DNA of 64,000 bases from Burkholderia pyrrocinia (GCF_003330765.1 NZ_CP024902.1:2914001-2978000), one strand, 5' to 3'; counted from the stretch's first letter, positions 27,729-37,436 are shown. Numbers and translations: made by a program. Notes: generated by a model not told the origin, from the sequence alone.

Positions 27729-28610
27729 ATGACCGATCCGATCAAAGCCCTGCTGAAGCCGCATGTGCGCGACATCGGCAACCTGCAGGTGCGCCGCACG
27801 CTGCCCGCGCTCGCCGCGCGCCTCGTCGGCCCGTTCATCTTCTTCGATCACATGGGGCCCGCCACGCTGCCGGCCGGCACGGGGCTCGACGTCCGCCCGC
27901 ATCCGCATATCGGGCTCGCCACCGTCACCTACCTGTTCGACGGCGCGATCCTGCACCGCGACAGCCTCGGCTCGCGGCAGGAAATCGTGCCGGGCGACGT
28001 GAACTGGATGACGGCCGGCCGCGGGATCGTCCACTCCGAACGCACGCCCGATGCGCAGCGTGCAAACGGCCACACCGTGCACGGGATCCAGACCTGGGTC
28101 GCGCTGCCGCGCGCGCACGAGACGACCGAGCCGTCGTTCGAGCACCATGCGGCCGACTCGCTGCCGAAGCGCAACGAAGACGGCGTGTCGCTGACGGTGA
28201 TCGCCGGCGACGCATTCGGGCTGCGCTCGCCCGTCACGACGTTTTCGCGCACGCTGTATGTCGCGGCCGAATTCGCGGCCGGCGGCCGCGTCGAACTCGA
28301 CGCGTCGCACGAGGAGCGCGCGGTCTACGTGGTCGACGGCGATCTCGCGATCGACGGCACGCCGGTTCCGCCCGAGCAGATGGCCGTGCTCGCGCCGGGC
28401 GCGGCGGTCACGCTGACGAGCGGCAGCGGCGCGCGCGCGATGCTGCTCGGCGGCGACAAGATCGACGGCGAACGCTTCATCGAATGGAATTTCGTCGCCA
28501 GCAGCCGCGATGCGATCGAGCACGCGAAGCAGGCATGGACGCGCCAGGAAATGGGCAAGGTGCCGGGCGAGACCGAGTGGATTCCGCTGCCCGAGTCGAA
28601 GCCGCGTTGA
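27729..28610 (+). CDS. pirin family protein
   Basis: 293 residues, a two-cupin pirin. The metal site is intact: DVRPHPHIGLATVTYLFDG (two His) and GIVHSE with a later HGIQTWVALP, followed by the C-terminal pirin domain. Some pirins act as quercetin dioxygenases or as regulators; the role here is unknown. The start at 27729 (MTDPIKALLKPHVRDIG) fits the family, and the long upstream open frame is not conserved. The thioredoxin-like gene follows 52 bp downstream. Confidence 0.92.
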   Translation: MTDPIKALLKPHVRDIGNLQVRRTLPALAARLVGPFIFFDHMGPATLPAGTGLDVRPHPHIGLATVTYLFDGAILHRDSLGSRQEIVPGDVNWMTAGRGIVHSERTPDAQRANGHTVHGIQTWVALPRAHETTEPSFEHHAADSLPKRNEDGVSLTVIAGDAFGLRSPVTTFSRTLYVAAEFAAGGRVELDASHEERAVYVVDGDLAIDGTPVPPEQMAVLAPGAAVTLTSGSGARAMLLGGDKIDGERFIEWNFVASSRDAIEHAKQAWTRQEMGKVPGETEWIPLPESKPR

Positions 28611-28662
28611 AAAAGGGGCGCGCCGCCCCCATCCTGACGATATTCGAACGGAAGAGAACGAC

Positions 28663-29508
28663 ATGGACACCACGCTTGCCACATTCGAGAAAGACGTCAT
28701 CGAGGCGTCGCTGGACACGCCCGTGCTGGTCGACTTCTGGGCGCCGTGGTGCGGCCCCTGCAAGACGCTCGGCCCGCTGCTGGAAAAGCTCGAGGGCGAC
28801 TACGAAGGCCGCTGGAAGCTCGTGAAGGTCAACGTCGACGAGAACCAGGAACTCGCCGCGCACTTCCAGACGCGCAGCATCCCGCACGTGATCGCGTTCG
28901 CCGACGGGCGCCCCGTCGACCAGTTCGTCGGCGTGCTGCCGGAAGGCCAGTTGCGCGCGTTCCTCGACCGGCTGCTGCCGGCACCCGAAGAAGCCGAACG
29001 CCGCGCTGCACAGTACGCGATGGCCGAATCGCGCTACGACGACGCGCTCACGCACCTCGAAGCGGCGCTCGCGCTGAACCCCGGCTTCGACGACGCGCGC
29101 CTCGACCTGATCGAATTGCTGCTCGCGAGCAACCAGGTCGACGCCGCGCGCGCCGAGACCGAGCGCCTGTCGCAGACCGTGCAAGACGGCGACCCGCGCT
29201 ACCAGGCGATCAAGACCCGTTTCGACGCGCTCGACGCAACGGCCGACCTGCCGCCGACCGACGCGCTCGAAGCGCGCATCGCGGCGAACCCCGGCGATCT
29301 CGACGCGCGCTTCGATCTCGCGCAAAGCCTGATCGCGCGGCGCGCGTATGAAGGCGCGCTGGAACAGCTGCTGGAAATCGTGACGCGCGACCGCGCGTAC
29401 GGCGACGATCTCGGCCGCCGCACGATGATCTCGGTGTTCGAACTGGCCGGCGATCGCCCCGACCTCGTCGCCGGATGGCGGCGCAAGCTGAGCATGGCGC
29501 TCAACTGA
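28663..29508 (+). CDS. thioredoxin-TPR protein (CnoX/YbbN-like)
   Basis: 281 residues: an N-terminal thioredoxin domain (residues ~5-108) with FWAPWCGPCKTLGP and cis-Pro SIPHVIAF, then TPR-like helices (YDDALTHLEAALALNPG, RRAYEGALEQLLEIV). The E. coli homologue CnoX is a chaperone-redox holdase that hands clients to GroEL; the E. coli protein has SxxC, whereas this one keeps a full CGPC pair and so may be an active disulfide reductase. GGAAGAGAACGAC precedes the ATG. It probably shares a transcript with the pirin gene. Confidence 0.93.
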   Translation: MDTTLATFEKDVIEASLDTPVLVDFWAPWCGPCKTLGPLLEKLEGDYEGRWKLVKVNVDENQELAAHFQTRSIPHVIAFADGRPVDQFVGVLPEGQLRAFLDRLLPAPEEAERRAAQYAMAESRYDDALTHLEAALALNPGFDDARLDLIELLLASNQVDAARAETERLSQTVQDGDPRYQAIKTRFDALDATADLPPTDALEARIAANPGDLDARFDLAQSLIARRAYEGALEQLLEIVTRDRAYGDDLGRRTMISVFELAGDRPDLVAGWRRKLSMALN

Positions 29509-29607
29509 CGCGCGACCGGCCGGGCCGCAACGGCCCGGCTGAATCGACGTAGCGCCTGCAGCGCGTTGCCCGCGCTGCCGCATCCGTCAACGCCCGCGCT
29601 TCGCGGA

Positions 29608-30465
29608 TCAGCCGGCGGCCTGCGCCGCGATCGCGCGCAGCGCATGCGCGGCGGCCGCGAAGCCGAAGCTCGCGGTCACGCACACGCTCGAACCGAATCC
29701 CGCACAGTTGAGCCCCGCGACGTGCGCGGCCGTGGACGGCTCGGCGCCGTCTTCGATATCGCATGCGGCCGCTTCCGGATAGATCAGCGGCTCGTCCGAA
29801 TACACGGCGCTGACCTTGAAACGCGCCTTCGGACCGCGCGGAAAGCCGTGCTGCTTGCGCAATTGCGCGCGCACCTTCGACAGCAGCGGATCCTGGATCG
29901 TCAGCGCGAGATCGTCGATCCGGATGCGCGTCGGGTCGAGCTGCCCGCCGGCGCCGCCGACCGTGACGAGCGGCTGCCGCTTCGCGACGCACCACGCGAT
30001 CAGCGCGACCTTGGTGCGCACGCTGTCGATCGCGTCGATCACGTAGTCGAAGCCGCCGCCGAGCAGCGCGTCGAAGTTGTCGGGCTCGGCGAAATCCTCG
30101 ATCCGGTTCACGCGGCACGCGGGATCGATCAGCGCGATCCGCTCGGCCATCGCGTCGACCTTCGGCTTGCCGTAATTGCCGTCGAGTGCATGGATCTGCC
30201 GGTTCGTATTGCTTTCCGCGACGTTGTCGAGATCGATCAGGGTCAGCGTGCCGATCGCGCTGCGCGCGAGCGCCTCGGCCACCCACGACCCGACGCCGCC
30301 GATCCCGATCACCGCGACATGAGCCCGCTCGAAAGCGGCGAGCGCCGGCGCGCCGTACAGCCGCGCGATGCCGCCGAAACGCCGCTCGCGATCCACGTCA
30401 AGCCGGATTGTCGGGGTCGGGGTAAGATCAGAAGTACTGGGCGGGGCAGTGTCGGCAGCGGGCAT
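29608..30465 (-). CDS. tcdA: tRNA threonylcarbamoyladenosine dehydratase
   Basis: 285 residues of the E1-like ThiF/MoeB fold. It shows [11 protein letters not shown], the nucleotide loop [33 protein letters not shown] and the Cys in [11 protein letters not shown]. TcdA cyclises t6A to ct6A using ATP. I started at MPAADT (30465); the preceding open codons are unlikely to be translated. There is a ~25-residue N-terminal extension before the conserved core. It is divergent from pdxH. Confidence 0.92.
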   Translation of the reverse strand: MPAADTAPPSTSDLTPTPTIRLDVDRERRFGGIARLYGAPALAAFERAHVAVIGIGGVGSWVAEALARSAIGTLTLIDLDNVAESNTNRQIHALDGNYGKPKVDAMAERIALIDPACRVNRIEDFAEPDNFDALLGGGFDYVIDAIDSVRTKVALIAWCVAKRQPLVTVGGAGGQLDPTRIRIDDLALTIQDPLLSKVRAQLRKQHGFPRGPKARFKVSAVYSDEPLIYPEAAACDIEDGAEPSTAAHVAGLNCAGFGSSVCVTASFGFAAAAHALRAIAAQAAG

Positions 30466-30593
30466 GGCAGCAAGGAAAACGTAAGTCGTGCAGCCCTCTA
30501 TTTTGCCTGAACTCCCCGCTCGCACGCGCCACTGTGCACGCACGATTCTTGCGCGTTCGCTATACTGGCCCCAGATTGAAGCGTTTGCATAAC

Positions 30594-31238
30594 ATGACGA
30601 CTCTCGCCGATCTTCGAATCAATTATTCGCGTGCTTCGCTCGACGAAGCCGATGCCGCCCCCGACCCCTTCGCCCAGTTCGACCGCTGGTTCAAGGAGGC
30701 GCTCGCCGCCCAGCTGCCCGAGCCGAACACGATGACGCTCGCGACCGTCGGCGCCGACGGCCGGCCGTCGGCCCGAATTGTGCTCATCAAGGGCGTCGAC
30801 GCACGCGGGTTCGTCTTCTTTACCAATTACGAAAGCCGCAAGGGGCGCGATCTCGCCGCGCATCCGCAAGCGGCGCTGCTGTTCTACTGGATCGAGCTCG
30901 AGCGCCAGGTGCGCATCGAAGGCCGGATCGAGAAAACCAGCGCCGAGGAAAGCGACCGCTATTTCGCGTCGCGCCCGCTCGGCTCGCGCATCGGCGCATG
31001 GGCATCCGAGCAGAGCGCCGTGATCGACAGCCGCGCGACGCTCGAAGCGCGCGAAAAGGCCGTCAGCGAACGCTACGGCGACACCCCGCCGCGCCCGCCG
31101 CACTGGGGCGGCTACCGCCTCGTGCCCGACGCGATCGAGTTCTGGCAGGGGCGCCCGTCGCGGCTGCACGACCGTCTGCTCTACACGCGCGACGCCGACG
31201 CGTCGCCGGGCTGGACGATCTCGCGCCTGTCGCCGTAA
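30594..31238 (+). CDS. pdxH: pyridoxamine 5'-phosphate oxidase
   Basis: 214 residues. The FMN-binding [20 protein letters not shown] region, [29 protein letters not shown] and the PLP-site [20 protein letters not shown] are all present, and the protein ends with the conserved RLSP. It oxidises pyridoxamine/pyridoxine phosphate to PLP. The ATG at 30594 ([16 protein letters not shown]) is the family start. A TATACT at 30561-30566 may be its -10. Confidence 0.97.
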   Translation: MTTLADLRINYSRASLDEADAAPDPFAQFDRWFKEALAAQLPEPNTMTLATVGADGRPSARIVLIKGVDARGFVFFTNYESRKGRDLAAHPQAALLFYWIELERQVRIEGRIEKTSAEESDRYFASRPLGSRIGAWASEQSAVIDSRATLEAREKAVSERYGDTPPRPPHWGGYRLVPDAIEFWQGRPSRLHDRLLYTRDADASPGWTISRLSP

Positions 31239-31359
31239 ACGCGGCGCCGGCGCACGCCGGTCGTGTCTCGTGTTGCATCCGGGCGCCCGCCTCGCAAGCG
31301 GCGGACGCCGGTCAAGATACTTGGCTGTATTCGATTCAACGAACAAACGGAGAATCCAA

Positions 31360-32580
31360 ATGTTCTGGGAAAAGAAGCTGGCACAGTGGGCGGACGAAGT
31401 ACGGGCGAAAGCGAACATACCGGCGCGCCTCGTGCTATGGAACGGCGATCAACTCGATTTCGGCACCTTCAGCGCGCCGCAGGTCACGCTGAAGGTGAAC
31501 AGCGCGTCTGCGTTGCCGCTGCTGCTCGAACCAAGCCTCGACAATCTTGGCGAGGCGTACGTGAAGGGCAAGATCGACATCGAGGGCAAGCTGTCGGACA
31601 TCATCAACATCGGCTACTCGCTCGCGCGCAACACGGTGACGAGCGCGAGCAAGCTCGCGCGCGTGAAGCGCTACTTCAATCACTCGAAGAGCACCGACAA
31701 GAAGGCGATCCAGTACCACTACGACGTCTCGAACGAGTTCTACCAGCTGTGGCTCGACGAGAACATGGTGTACTCGTGCGCATACTTCGAGAACGGCGAC
31801 GAGGATCTCGCGACCGCGCAGATCAAGAAGATCGACCACATCCTCACGAAGATCCAGTTGCAGCCGGGCCAGCGCCTGCTCGACATCGGCTGCGGCTGGG
31901 GCGCGCTCGTGCTGCGTGCCGCGCAGAAGTTCGGCGCGACCTGTCTCGGCGTGACGCTGTCGCAAAACCAGTTCGACCTCGCGACCGCGCGCGTGAAGGC
32001 TGCCGGGCTGGAGGACAAGATCGAGATCCGCCTGCAGGATTACCGCGAGATCGACGGCCAGTTCGACCGCATCACGAGCGTCGGGATGTTCGAGCACGTC
32101 GGCCGCAAGAACCTGCCGCTCTATTTCTCGCGAGTCCGTGAGTTGCTCGCCGACGACGGCATCGCAATGAACCACGGGATCACGTCGACCGACGCGGAAA
32201 GCGGCGAAACGGCGCTCGGCGGAGGCGAGTTCATCGACCGCTACGTGTTCCCGGACGGCGAACTGCCGCACATCAGCCTCGCGCTCGAATCCGCGCAGCG
32301 CGGCGGACTCGAGGCGGTTGACGTCGAAAGCCTGCGGCGGCACTATGCGCGCACGCTCGAGATCTGGACGGAAAACTTCGAGGCGAAGGCCGAAGCAGCA
32401 CGACAACTCGTCGACGACGAAAAATTCCGCATCTGGCGCGTGTATCTGGCCGGCTGCGCGTATGCGTTCGAACACGACGACGTGTCGATCTTCCAGATCG
32501 TGTGCCGCAAGGCCGGACACAGCGCGAAAACGCTGCCCTGGTCGCGGCGCTACATGTACGAACACGCGCTGCCGCGCTAG
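31360..32580 (+). CDS. cfa: cyclopropane-fatty-acyl-phospholipid synthase
   Basis: 406 residues. The N-terminal lipid-binding part is followed by IQYHYDVSNEFYQLWLDENM and the SAM motif LLDIGCGWGALVLRAA, then VGMFEHVGRKNLPLYF and the conserved C-terminal FEHDDVSIFQIVCRK. It methylenates unsaturated acyl chains of membrane lipids using SAM. The start at 31360 follows ACGGAGAATCC. It is separate from pdxH (121 bp gap). Confidence 0.95.
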   Translation: MFWEKKLAQWADEVRAKANIPARLVLWNGDQLDFGTFSAPQVTLKVNSASALPLLLEPSLDNLGEAYVKGKIDIEGKLSDIINIGYSLARNTVTSASKLARVKRYFNHSKSTDKKAIQYHYDVSNEFYQLWLDENMVYSCAYFENGDEDLATAQIKKIDHILTKIQLQPGQRLLDIGCGWGALVLRAAQKFGATCLGVTLSQNQFDLATARVKAAGLEDKIEIRLQDYREIDGQFDRITSVGMFEHVGRKNLPLYFSRVRELLADDGIAMNHGITSTDAESGETALGGGEFIDRYVFPDGELPHISLALESAQRGGLEAVDVESLRRHYARTLEIWTENFEAKAEAARQLVDDEKFRIWRVYLAGCAYAFEHDDVSIFQIVCRKAGHSAKTLPWSRRYMYEHALPR

Positions 32581-32603
32581 GCGGCGCTTCACGCTGGGCA
32601 CGC

Positions 32604-33902
32604 ATGGGTGACGGCAGGACACGGCGCAAGGCGCCGCCGGAACGACAGCAGCACGACGACACGGACGGGTCGCGCGCCGACGGACAATTCGACCTGTTCG
32701 GCGCGCCGCCCGACGCTGCACGCGCGTCGCCGCCCGCGGACGACGATCTCCCTGCCAACGCCGATGAGCACATGACACAGGGCGCGCATGACGATGCGCT
32801 GCCGGTGCCGCCTGCCCGCGCCACCTCCCGCCCGTCCGACGAAGCACCGCCCTCGTCCTCCGGCCTGCTGTGGGACGAACCGTCCCCGCCGGCCGCGCCG
32901 CCGAAGCAAGGCCGGCGCCGGCGCGGCGTGCCGCCCGCGCCGATCGCGGCGGACGTTGCCGACGCAGCAGCCGGCCTGCCGCCGAATGTCCGGCTCGGCA
33001 CGTCGTCGTGGTACTTCCCCGGCTGGAACGGCATCGTCTACGACGGCGATTTCGCGCAGACGAAACTGTCGCGCGAAGGGCTCGAAGCATACGGCGCGCA
33101 TCCGCTCCTGAAGAGCGTGAGCCTCGACCGGTCGTTCTACGGCCCGTTGTCCGTCGCCGACTACCTGCGCTACGCGCAGCAGGTGCCCGACGACTTCCGC
33201 TTCGTCGTGAAGGCGCCGGCCTCCGTGACCGACGCGGTCGTGCGCGGCCGCCGCGGCGAGCCGTCGGGGCCGAACCCGACCTTCCTCGACGCGCAGCTCG
33301 CCACCCGCGAATTCGTCCAGCCGTGCGTCGAAGGGCTCGGCCGGAAAGCCGGCGTGCTCGTGTTCCAGTTCTCGCCGCTGCCCGACCGGCTGCTCGCCGA
33401 ACCGGCCGCGCTGATCGACCGGCTGGCCGCGTTCTTCGCGGCACTGCCGCCGTTGCCGCCGGAACACGACGGCCCGCGCTACGCGATCGAGATCCGCGAC
33501 GCGAGCCTGCTCACACCGCGCTTCATCCGTGCGCTCGCCGCGCTCGGCGTGCGCTACTGCGTCGGCCTGCACGCGCGGATGCCCGACCCGCTGCGCCAGG
33601 CCGCCGCGCTCGCGCTGCTCGACGGCGACGCGCCGGGCCCGCTGATCGTGCGCTGGAGCCTGCACGGCGGCTTCAAGTACGAACAGGCGAAAGCGAAGTA
33701 CGAGCCGTTCGACAAGCTCGTCGACGAGGATCCGGCCACCCGCTCGGCGCTCGCCGAACTGGCCGCGCGCTACGCGCTGGCCGGGCAGCCGGTGATCATC
33801 ACGATCAACAACAAGGCGGAAGGCTCCGCGCCGCTGTCGTGCATCGCGCTCGCGCGCGAGATCGCCGCCGCGTGCGCGCAGTGGCGCAACGAGGCGGCAT
33901 AA
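32604..33902 (+). CDS. DUF72 family protein with long disordered N-terminus
   Basis: 432 residues. The C-terminal ~300 form the DUF72/YecE TIM-barrel-like domain: LGTSSWYFPGWNGIVY, SVSLDRSFYGPLS, FRFVVKAPASVTDAV, VLVFQFSPLP and GQPVIITINNKAEGSAP. The first ~130 residues are rich in Pro, Ala, Asp and Arg with a Gln/Asp/Phe motif (GQFDLFGAPPD) and look disordered; ordinary DUF72 proteins are only ~240-300 aa. The function of DUF72 is not established. The start ATG at 32604 is 23 bp after cfa, so co-transcription is likely. Confidence 0.85.
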   Translation: MGDGRTRRKAPPERQQHDDTDGSRADGQFDLFGAPPDAARASPPADDDLPANADEHMTQGAHDDALPVPPARATSRPSDEAPPSSSGLLWDEPSPPAAPPKQGRRRRGVPPAPIAADVADAAAGLPPNVRLGTSSWYFPGWNGIVYDGDFAQTKLSREGLEAYGAHPLLKSVSLDRSFYGPLSVADYLRYAQQVPDDFRFVVKAPASVTDAVVRGRRGEPSGPNPTFLDAQLATREFVQPCVEGLGRKAGVLVFQFSPLPDRLLAEPAALIDRLAAFFAALPPLPPEHDGPRYAIEIRDASLLTPRFIRALAALGVRYCVGLHARMPDPLRQAAALALLDGDAPGPLIVRWSLHGGFKYEQAKAKYEPFDKLVDEDPATRSALAELAARYALAGQPVIITINNKAEGSAPLSCIALAREIAAACAQWRNEAA

Positions 33903-33935
33903 CGTCGATTTCGCCGGTTTGCACCGGTCACGCGC

Positions 33936-34484
33936 TTACGCGCCGCGCAGCGACTTCAGCCGGTGCGAAAACTTCTGCCGGAATTTCGCGAGCTTCGGCC
34001 CGATCACGACCGAGCAGTAGCCCTGCCCCGGGTTACGCGCGTAATAGTTCTGGTGATAATCCTCGGCCGGCCAGTAGTTGCCGTCGAGCGGCACGACCTG
34101 CGTGACGATCGGCTGCCCGAACACCTGCTCGCGCTCCAGCTCGCGGATCACGTCGAGCGCGGTGTCGCGCTGCGCGTCCGAATGCGTGAACACGACCGAC
34201 CGGTACTGCGTGCCGGTGTCGTTGCCCTGCCGGTTCAACTGGGTCGGATCGTGCGTCGCGAAGAAGATCTCGAGGATCTCGCGATAGCCGATCCGCGCCG
34301 GATCGAATGTCACGTTGACGACTTCCGCGTGGCCCGTATCGCCTTCGCATATGTCGCGATAACCCGGATTGCGCGTATGGCCGCCCGCGTAGCCCGACTG
34401 AACGGCCGTCACGCCGTCGACGTCGAGAAACACGGCCTCGGTGCACCAGAAACACCCGCCGCCCAAAGTCGCGGTTTCAAGCAT
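33936..34484 (-). CDS. msrA: peptide methionine sulfoxide reductase MsrA
   Basis: 182 residues. The active site ATLGGGCFWCTEAVF with its catalytic Cys is at residues ~5-19, followed by GYAGGHTRNPGYRDIC, HAEVVNVTFDP, FFATHDPTQLNRQGNDTGTQ and YPAEDYHQ-like YWPAEDYHQNYY. It reduces methionine-S-sulfoxide. The start MLETATLGG at 34484 is preceded by GGGGA; an ATG four codons upstream (34496) is also possible. It is convergent with the DUF72 gene. Confidence 0.95.
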   Translation of the reverse strand: MLETATLGGGCFWCTEAVFLDVDGVTAVQSGYAGGHTRNPGYRDICEGDTGHAEVVNVTFDPARIGYREILEIFFATHDPTQLNRQGNDTGTQYRSVVFTHSDAQRDTALDVIRELEREQVFGQPIVTQVVPLDGNYWPAEDYHQNYYARNPGQGYCSVVIGPKLAKFRQKFSHRLKSLRGA

Positions 34485-35065
34485 CTCGTTCCCCATGAAA
34501 TCAGTACTGCGTTGATGACAGCGGCCGGCACGCATGCGCCGGCGCCACCGGTCCGTCTCGCCGCTGCCCGTCCGTGGTGCGGGACGAAGCGGCACGTCGG
34601 CAAGTATCTCACTCGCGCGCGAACCCGGCAGATCGCGCGCGACCCGCCGCGCGTTTCTCGCCTACACTTAGGCACGTGTGACCGCGGCGGCAAGCCGTCG
34701 GGTCACGCGAAGCGTCCGATGCATGCCCGCCCCTGATGCAAACATCATCTGCCGGAACATCGATATGCACGCGTCAACAGCCATCACCTGCGTAGCCAGC
34801 CCGGCCGCCGCCGCCTCGCGGGCCGCGGCTTCGACTGCGTCACCGCCATGCCATGCATCCGTCTCGCCACCTGCGCGGCGATCGGGCGCATCGCCTTTAC
34901 CCGCTTTCACGATCTGATGCACAGCGCCGTGCGTGTCACCGACGCGTGCATCCGCCTGCCGATCGCTCCCGCCGGCGCAATGCGCACCGCGCGGCAACCC
35001 CGACCCGCACGCCCGCAGCGCACGGCCGTGCATCTCTGATCCGATACCACCGAGAGGGCACTACC
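34485..35065. other. ~580-bp region without a supported gene between msrA and SBP56
   Basis: Small open frames exist on both strands (34678-34917 plus, 79 codons; 34668-35033 minus, 121 codons), but neither has a recognisable domain or convincing ribosome-binding site. The region is rich in His/Cys/Met codons in those frames. It may hold the promoter of the SBP56 operon or a decayed gene. Confidence 0.4.
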
Positions 35066-36472
35066 ATGAGCATGCGGCCTGACCCGACGTTTCACGCTTC
35101 GCCGGAGCTTGCGATGCAGGCACCGGCGGAAGCGTTTGCCTATACGTTGTTGCTGAGCCCCGATTTTTCCAGACCCGACGCGCTCGCCGTGATCGACGTG
35201 AAGCACGGCTCGCCGACCTACGGAAAAATCGTGCATACGGTGACGATGCCGAACACCGGCGACGAGTTTCACCACTTCGGCTGGAATGCGTGTTCGTCGG
35301 CGCTGTCGCCGCTGACCGGCCATGCGTTCCTCGAACGCCGCTTCCTGATCATCCCCGGCCTGCGCTCGTCGCGCATCTACGTGATCGATACGAAGCCGCA
35401 CCCGACGCAGGCACGCATCCACAAGATCATCGAGCCCGACGAGATCTTCGCGAAGACCGGCTATTCGCGGCCGCACACCGTTCACTGCGGCCCCGAGGGC
35501 ATCTACGTGAGCACGCTCGGCGGCGCGGGCAAGGACGGCACCGACGGCGCGCCCGGCATCTTCATCATGGACTGCGAAAGCTTCGACGTGCTCGGCCGCT
35601 GGGAGATCGACCGCGGCCCGCAGGACAAGCATTACGACTTCTGGTGGAACCTGCCGCGCGACTACATGGTGTCGAGCGAATGGGCGCTGCCGCCGCAATT
35701 CGAGAACGGGATCGTGCCCGAGGACCTGCTCGCGAACAAATACGGCCACCGGCTGCATTTCTGGGATCTGCGCGCGCGGCGCAACGTGCAGACGATCGAT
35801 CTCGGCGCGCAGCACCAGATGGCGCTCGAGGTGCGGCCCGCGCACGATCCCGTGCGCGAATACGGGTTCGTCGGCGTCGTGGTCGACACGACCAATCTCG
35901 AAGGCTCGATCTGGACCTGGTGGCGCGAAGGCGGCAAGTTCCACGCGAAGAAGACAGCGACGATCCCGGCCGAGCCGGCCGCGGCGGACGCACTGCCGCC
36001 GCTCCTGAAATCGTTCGGTGCCGTGCCGCCGCTCGTGACCGACATCGACCTGTCGCTCGACGACCGCTTCCTCTACGTGTCGTGCTGGGGCACCGGCGAA
36101 ATGCGCCAGTACGACGTGTCGGACCCGCACAACCCGGTGCTCGCGGGGTCGGTACGCATCGGCGGCATCGCGCGCCGCGCGCCGCACCCGAACGGCCGCG
36201 CGTTCGCGGGCGGCCCGCAGATGGTCGAGATCAGCCGCGACGGCCGGCGCGTGTACTGGACCAACTCGCTCTATTCGACGTGGGACGACCAGTTCTATCC
36301 GGACGGCGTGCCGGCCGCGCAGGTGCTCGCGCATGCGGGGCCGGACGGCGGGCTGACGCTCGCCGACGATTACTGGGTCGAGTTCCCCGACGGCTATCGG
36401 GCGCACCAGATCCGGCTCGAAGGCGGCGACTGCTCGACCGACTCGTTCTGCTATCCGTCGGTCAAGCGTTGA
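35066..36472 (+). CDS. selenium-binding protein 56 family, methanethiol oxidase (MtoX)
   Basis: 468 residues matching SBP56 throughout. Segments include DEFHHFGWNACSSAL, RIYVIDTKPHPTQARIHKII, TGYSRPHTVHCGPEGIYVS, HYDFWWNLPRDYMVSSEW, YGHRLHFWDLRARR and SLDDRFLYVSCWGTGEMRQY. Bacterial SBP56 proteins are copper-dependent methanethiol oxidases that yield formaldehyde, H2S and H2O2. Many His and Cys residues could bind the metal. I see no export signal. The start follows GAGAGGGCACTACC. Its stop overlaps a TTG start of a membrane-protein gene, so the two are coupled. Confidence 0.92.
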   Translation: MSMRPDPTFHASPELAMQAPAEAFAYTLLLSPDFSRPDALAVIDVKHGSPTYGKIVHTVTMPNTGDEFHHFGWNACSSALSPLTGHAFLERRFLIIPGLRSSRIYVIDTKPHPTQARIHKIIEPDEIFAKTGYSRPHTVHCGPEGIYVSTLGGAGKDGTDGAPGIFIMDCESFDVLGRWEIDRGPQDKHYDFWWNLPRDYMVSSEWALPPQFENGIVPEDLLANKYGHRLHFWDLRARRNVQTIDLGAQHQMALEVRPAHDPVREYGFVGVVVDTTNLEGSIWTWWREGGKFHAKKTATIPAEPAAADALPPLLKSFGAVPPLVTDIDLSLDDRFLYVSCWGTGEMRQYDVSDPHNPVLAGSVRIGGIARRAPHPNGRAFAGGPQMVEISRDGRRVYWTNSLYSTWDDQFYPDGVPAAQVLAHAGPDGGLTLADDYWVEFPDGYRAHQIRLEGGDCSTDSFCYPSVKR

Positions 36473-37134
36473 GCGCCGGCCTTCACGCGCAGTTCGCGCT
36501 GTGGGCGGCCGTGCTCGCGAGCGGTGTCTATCACGGGCTCAACCCCGCGATGGGCTGGCCGCTCGCGGTGTCGAACGCGCTGATGACGCGCCGCGGCGGC
36601 GCGCTCGTCGCGGCGCTCGGCTATCTCGCGCTCGGCCATGCGCTCGCGGTATTCGCGGTGATGCTGCCGTTCGGGCTGCTCGCCGCGCTGCTCGCATGGC
36701 AGTCGGCGATCCGGATCGGCGCGAGTGCGCTCGTGATCGGCTTCGGCGCCGTCCTGCTGATCCGGCGCCGGCATCCGCGTGCGCTTGCGCGGATCCCGCC
36801 CGCGCGGCTCGGCCTGTGGTCGTTCGCGGTTGCGATCGCGCACGGTGCGGGGCTGATGCTGGTGCCGATCTACCTCGGGCTCTGCGGGCTCGACCTGGAC
36901 GCCGGCCACCGGGCGGCGGCGACGCTCGTCGACGCGCATCTCGGGATGGCGCTCGTCGTCGCGGCGGTGCATGCGGCCGCGATGATCGCCGCCGGCGGCG
37001 GGCTCGCTTGGCTCGTGTACCGCTATCTCGGGCTGAGGTTCGTGTCGCGGAGCTGGTTCAATCTCGACGCCGTATGGGCGTCGAGCCTGATCGTGACGGG
37101 CGCGCTGTCGCTCGGGTTCGCGGCGGCGCGATAG
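36469..37134 (+). CDS. histidine-containing integral membrane protein coupled to SBP56
   Basis: 221 residues starting at TTG 36469, overlapping the SBP56 stop by 4 bp. It has about six hydrophobic segments. Histidines lie inside or at the edge of several: SGVYHGLNPAMGW, LALGHALAVF, VAIAHGAGLML and DAHLGMALVVAAVHAAAM. I do not recognise the family; this pattern recalls small metal permeases (HupE, RcnA/NicO, SafE-like). A role in copper handling for the oxidase is inference from coupling and histidines. Confidence 0.7.
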   Translation: MSAGLHAQFALWAAVLASGVYHGLNPAMGWPLAVSNALMTRRGGALVAALGYLALGHALAVFAVMLPFGLLAALLAWQSAIRIGASALVIGFGAVLLIRRRHPRALARIPPARLGLWSFAVAIAHGAGLMLVPIYLGLCGLDLDAGHRAAATLVDAHLGMALVVAAVHAAAMIAAGGGLAWLVYRYLGLRFVSRSWFNLDAVWASSLIVTGALSLGFAAAR

Positions 37135-37436
37135 CGCGGGCATCGATGGCAGGCGTGGCGGAGCGGCGTTGAGCGGAGCGGCCGCACCGCACAAAAACGC
37201 GACAGAACGGCCGGTCCGATCCGCCTGCCATCGCGAATCCGGCATCGCGCCGCAGTGTTCGCTACGTCACCCTATCCCCGCAATGCGCCGTCCGGCCGGG
37301 CCCGGCCGCTCCGATTCCGCTAAAATCGGGCCATGCGCACCACTTCCCAACCGACCGCCTTGTCGCCTTTCGTCCGCCGCGCCCGTCACACCCGCGTCGC
37401 GCCGTGCCCGCCCGTTTCGTTCCGGATGGCCGCCCG
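37135..37436. other. 302-bp region upstream of the flavin reductase gene
   Basis: It holds a TAAAAT hexamer at 37321-37326 without a clear -35, and a short open frame (37333-37440) that ends in an ATGA overlap with the flavin reductase start. Nothing else is recognised. Confidence 0.4.

Noticed and set aside
34668..35033. 121-codon minus-strand hypothetical protein
   Set aside because: No ribosome-binding site, no recognised domain and a competing frame on the other strand; left as part of an unassigned gap.
35290..37134. 614-codon frame covering SBP56 and the membrane protein
   Set aside because: The N-terminal two thirds is an off-frame reading of SBP56; only the part from the TTG at 36469 encodes membrane segments.
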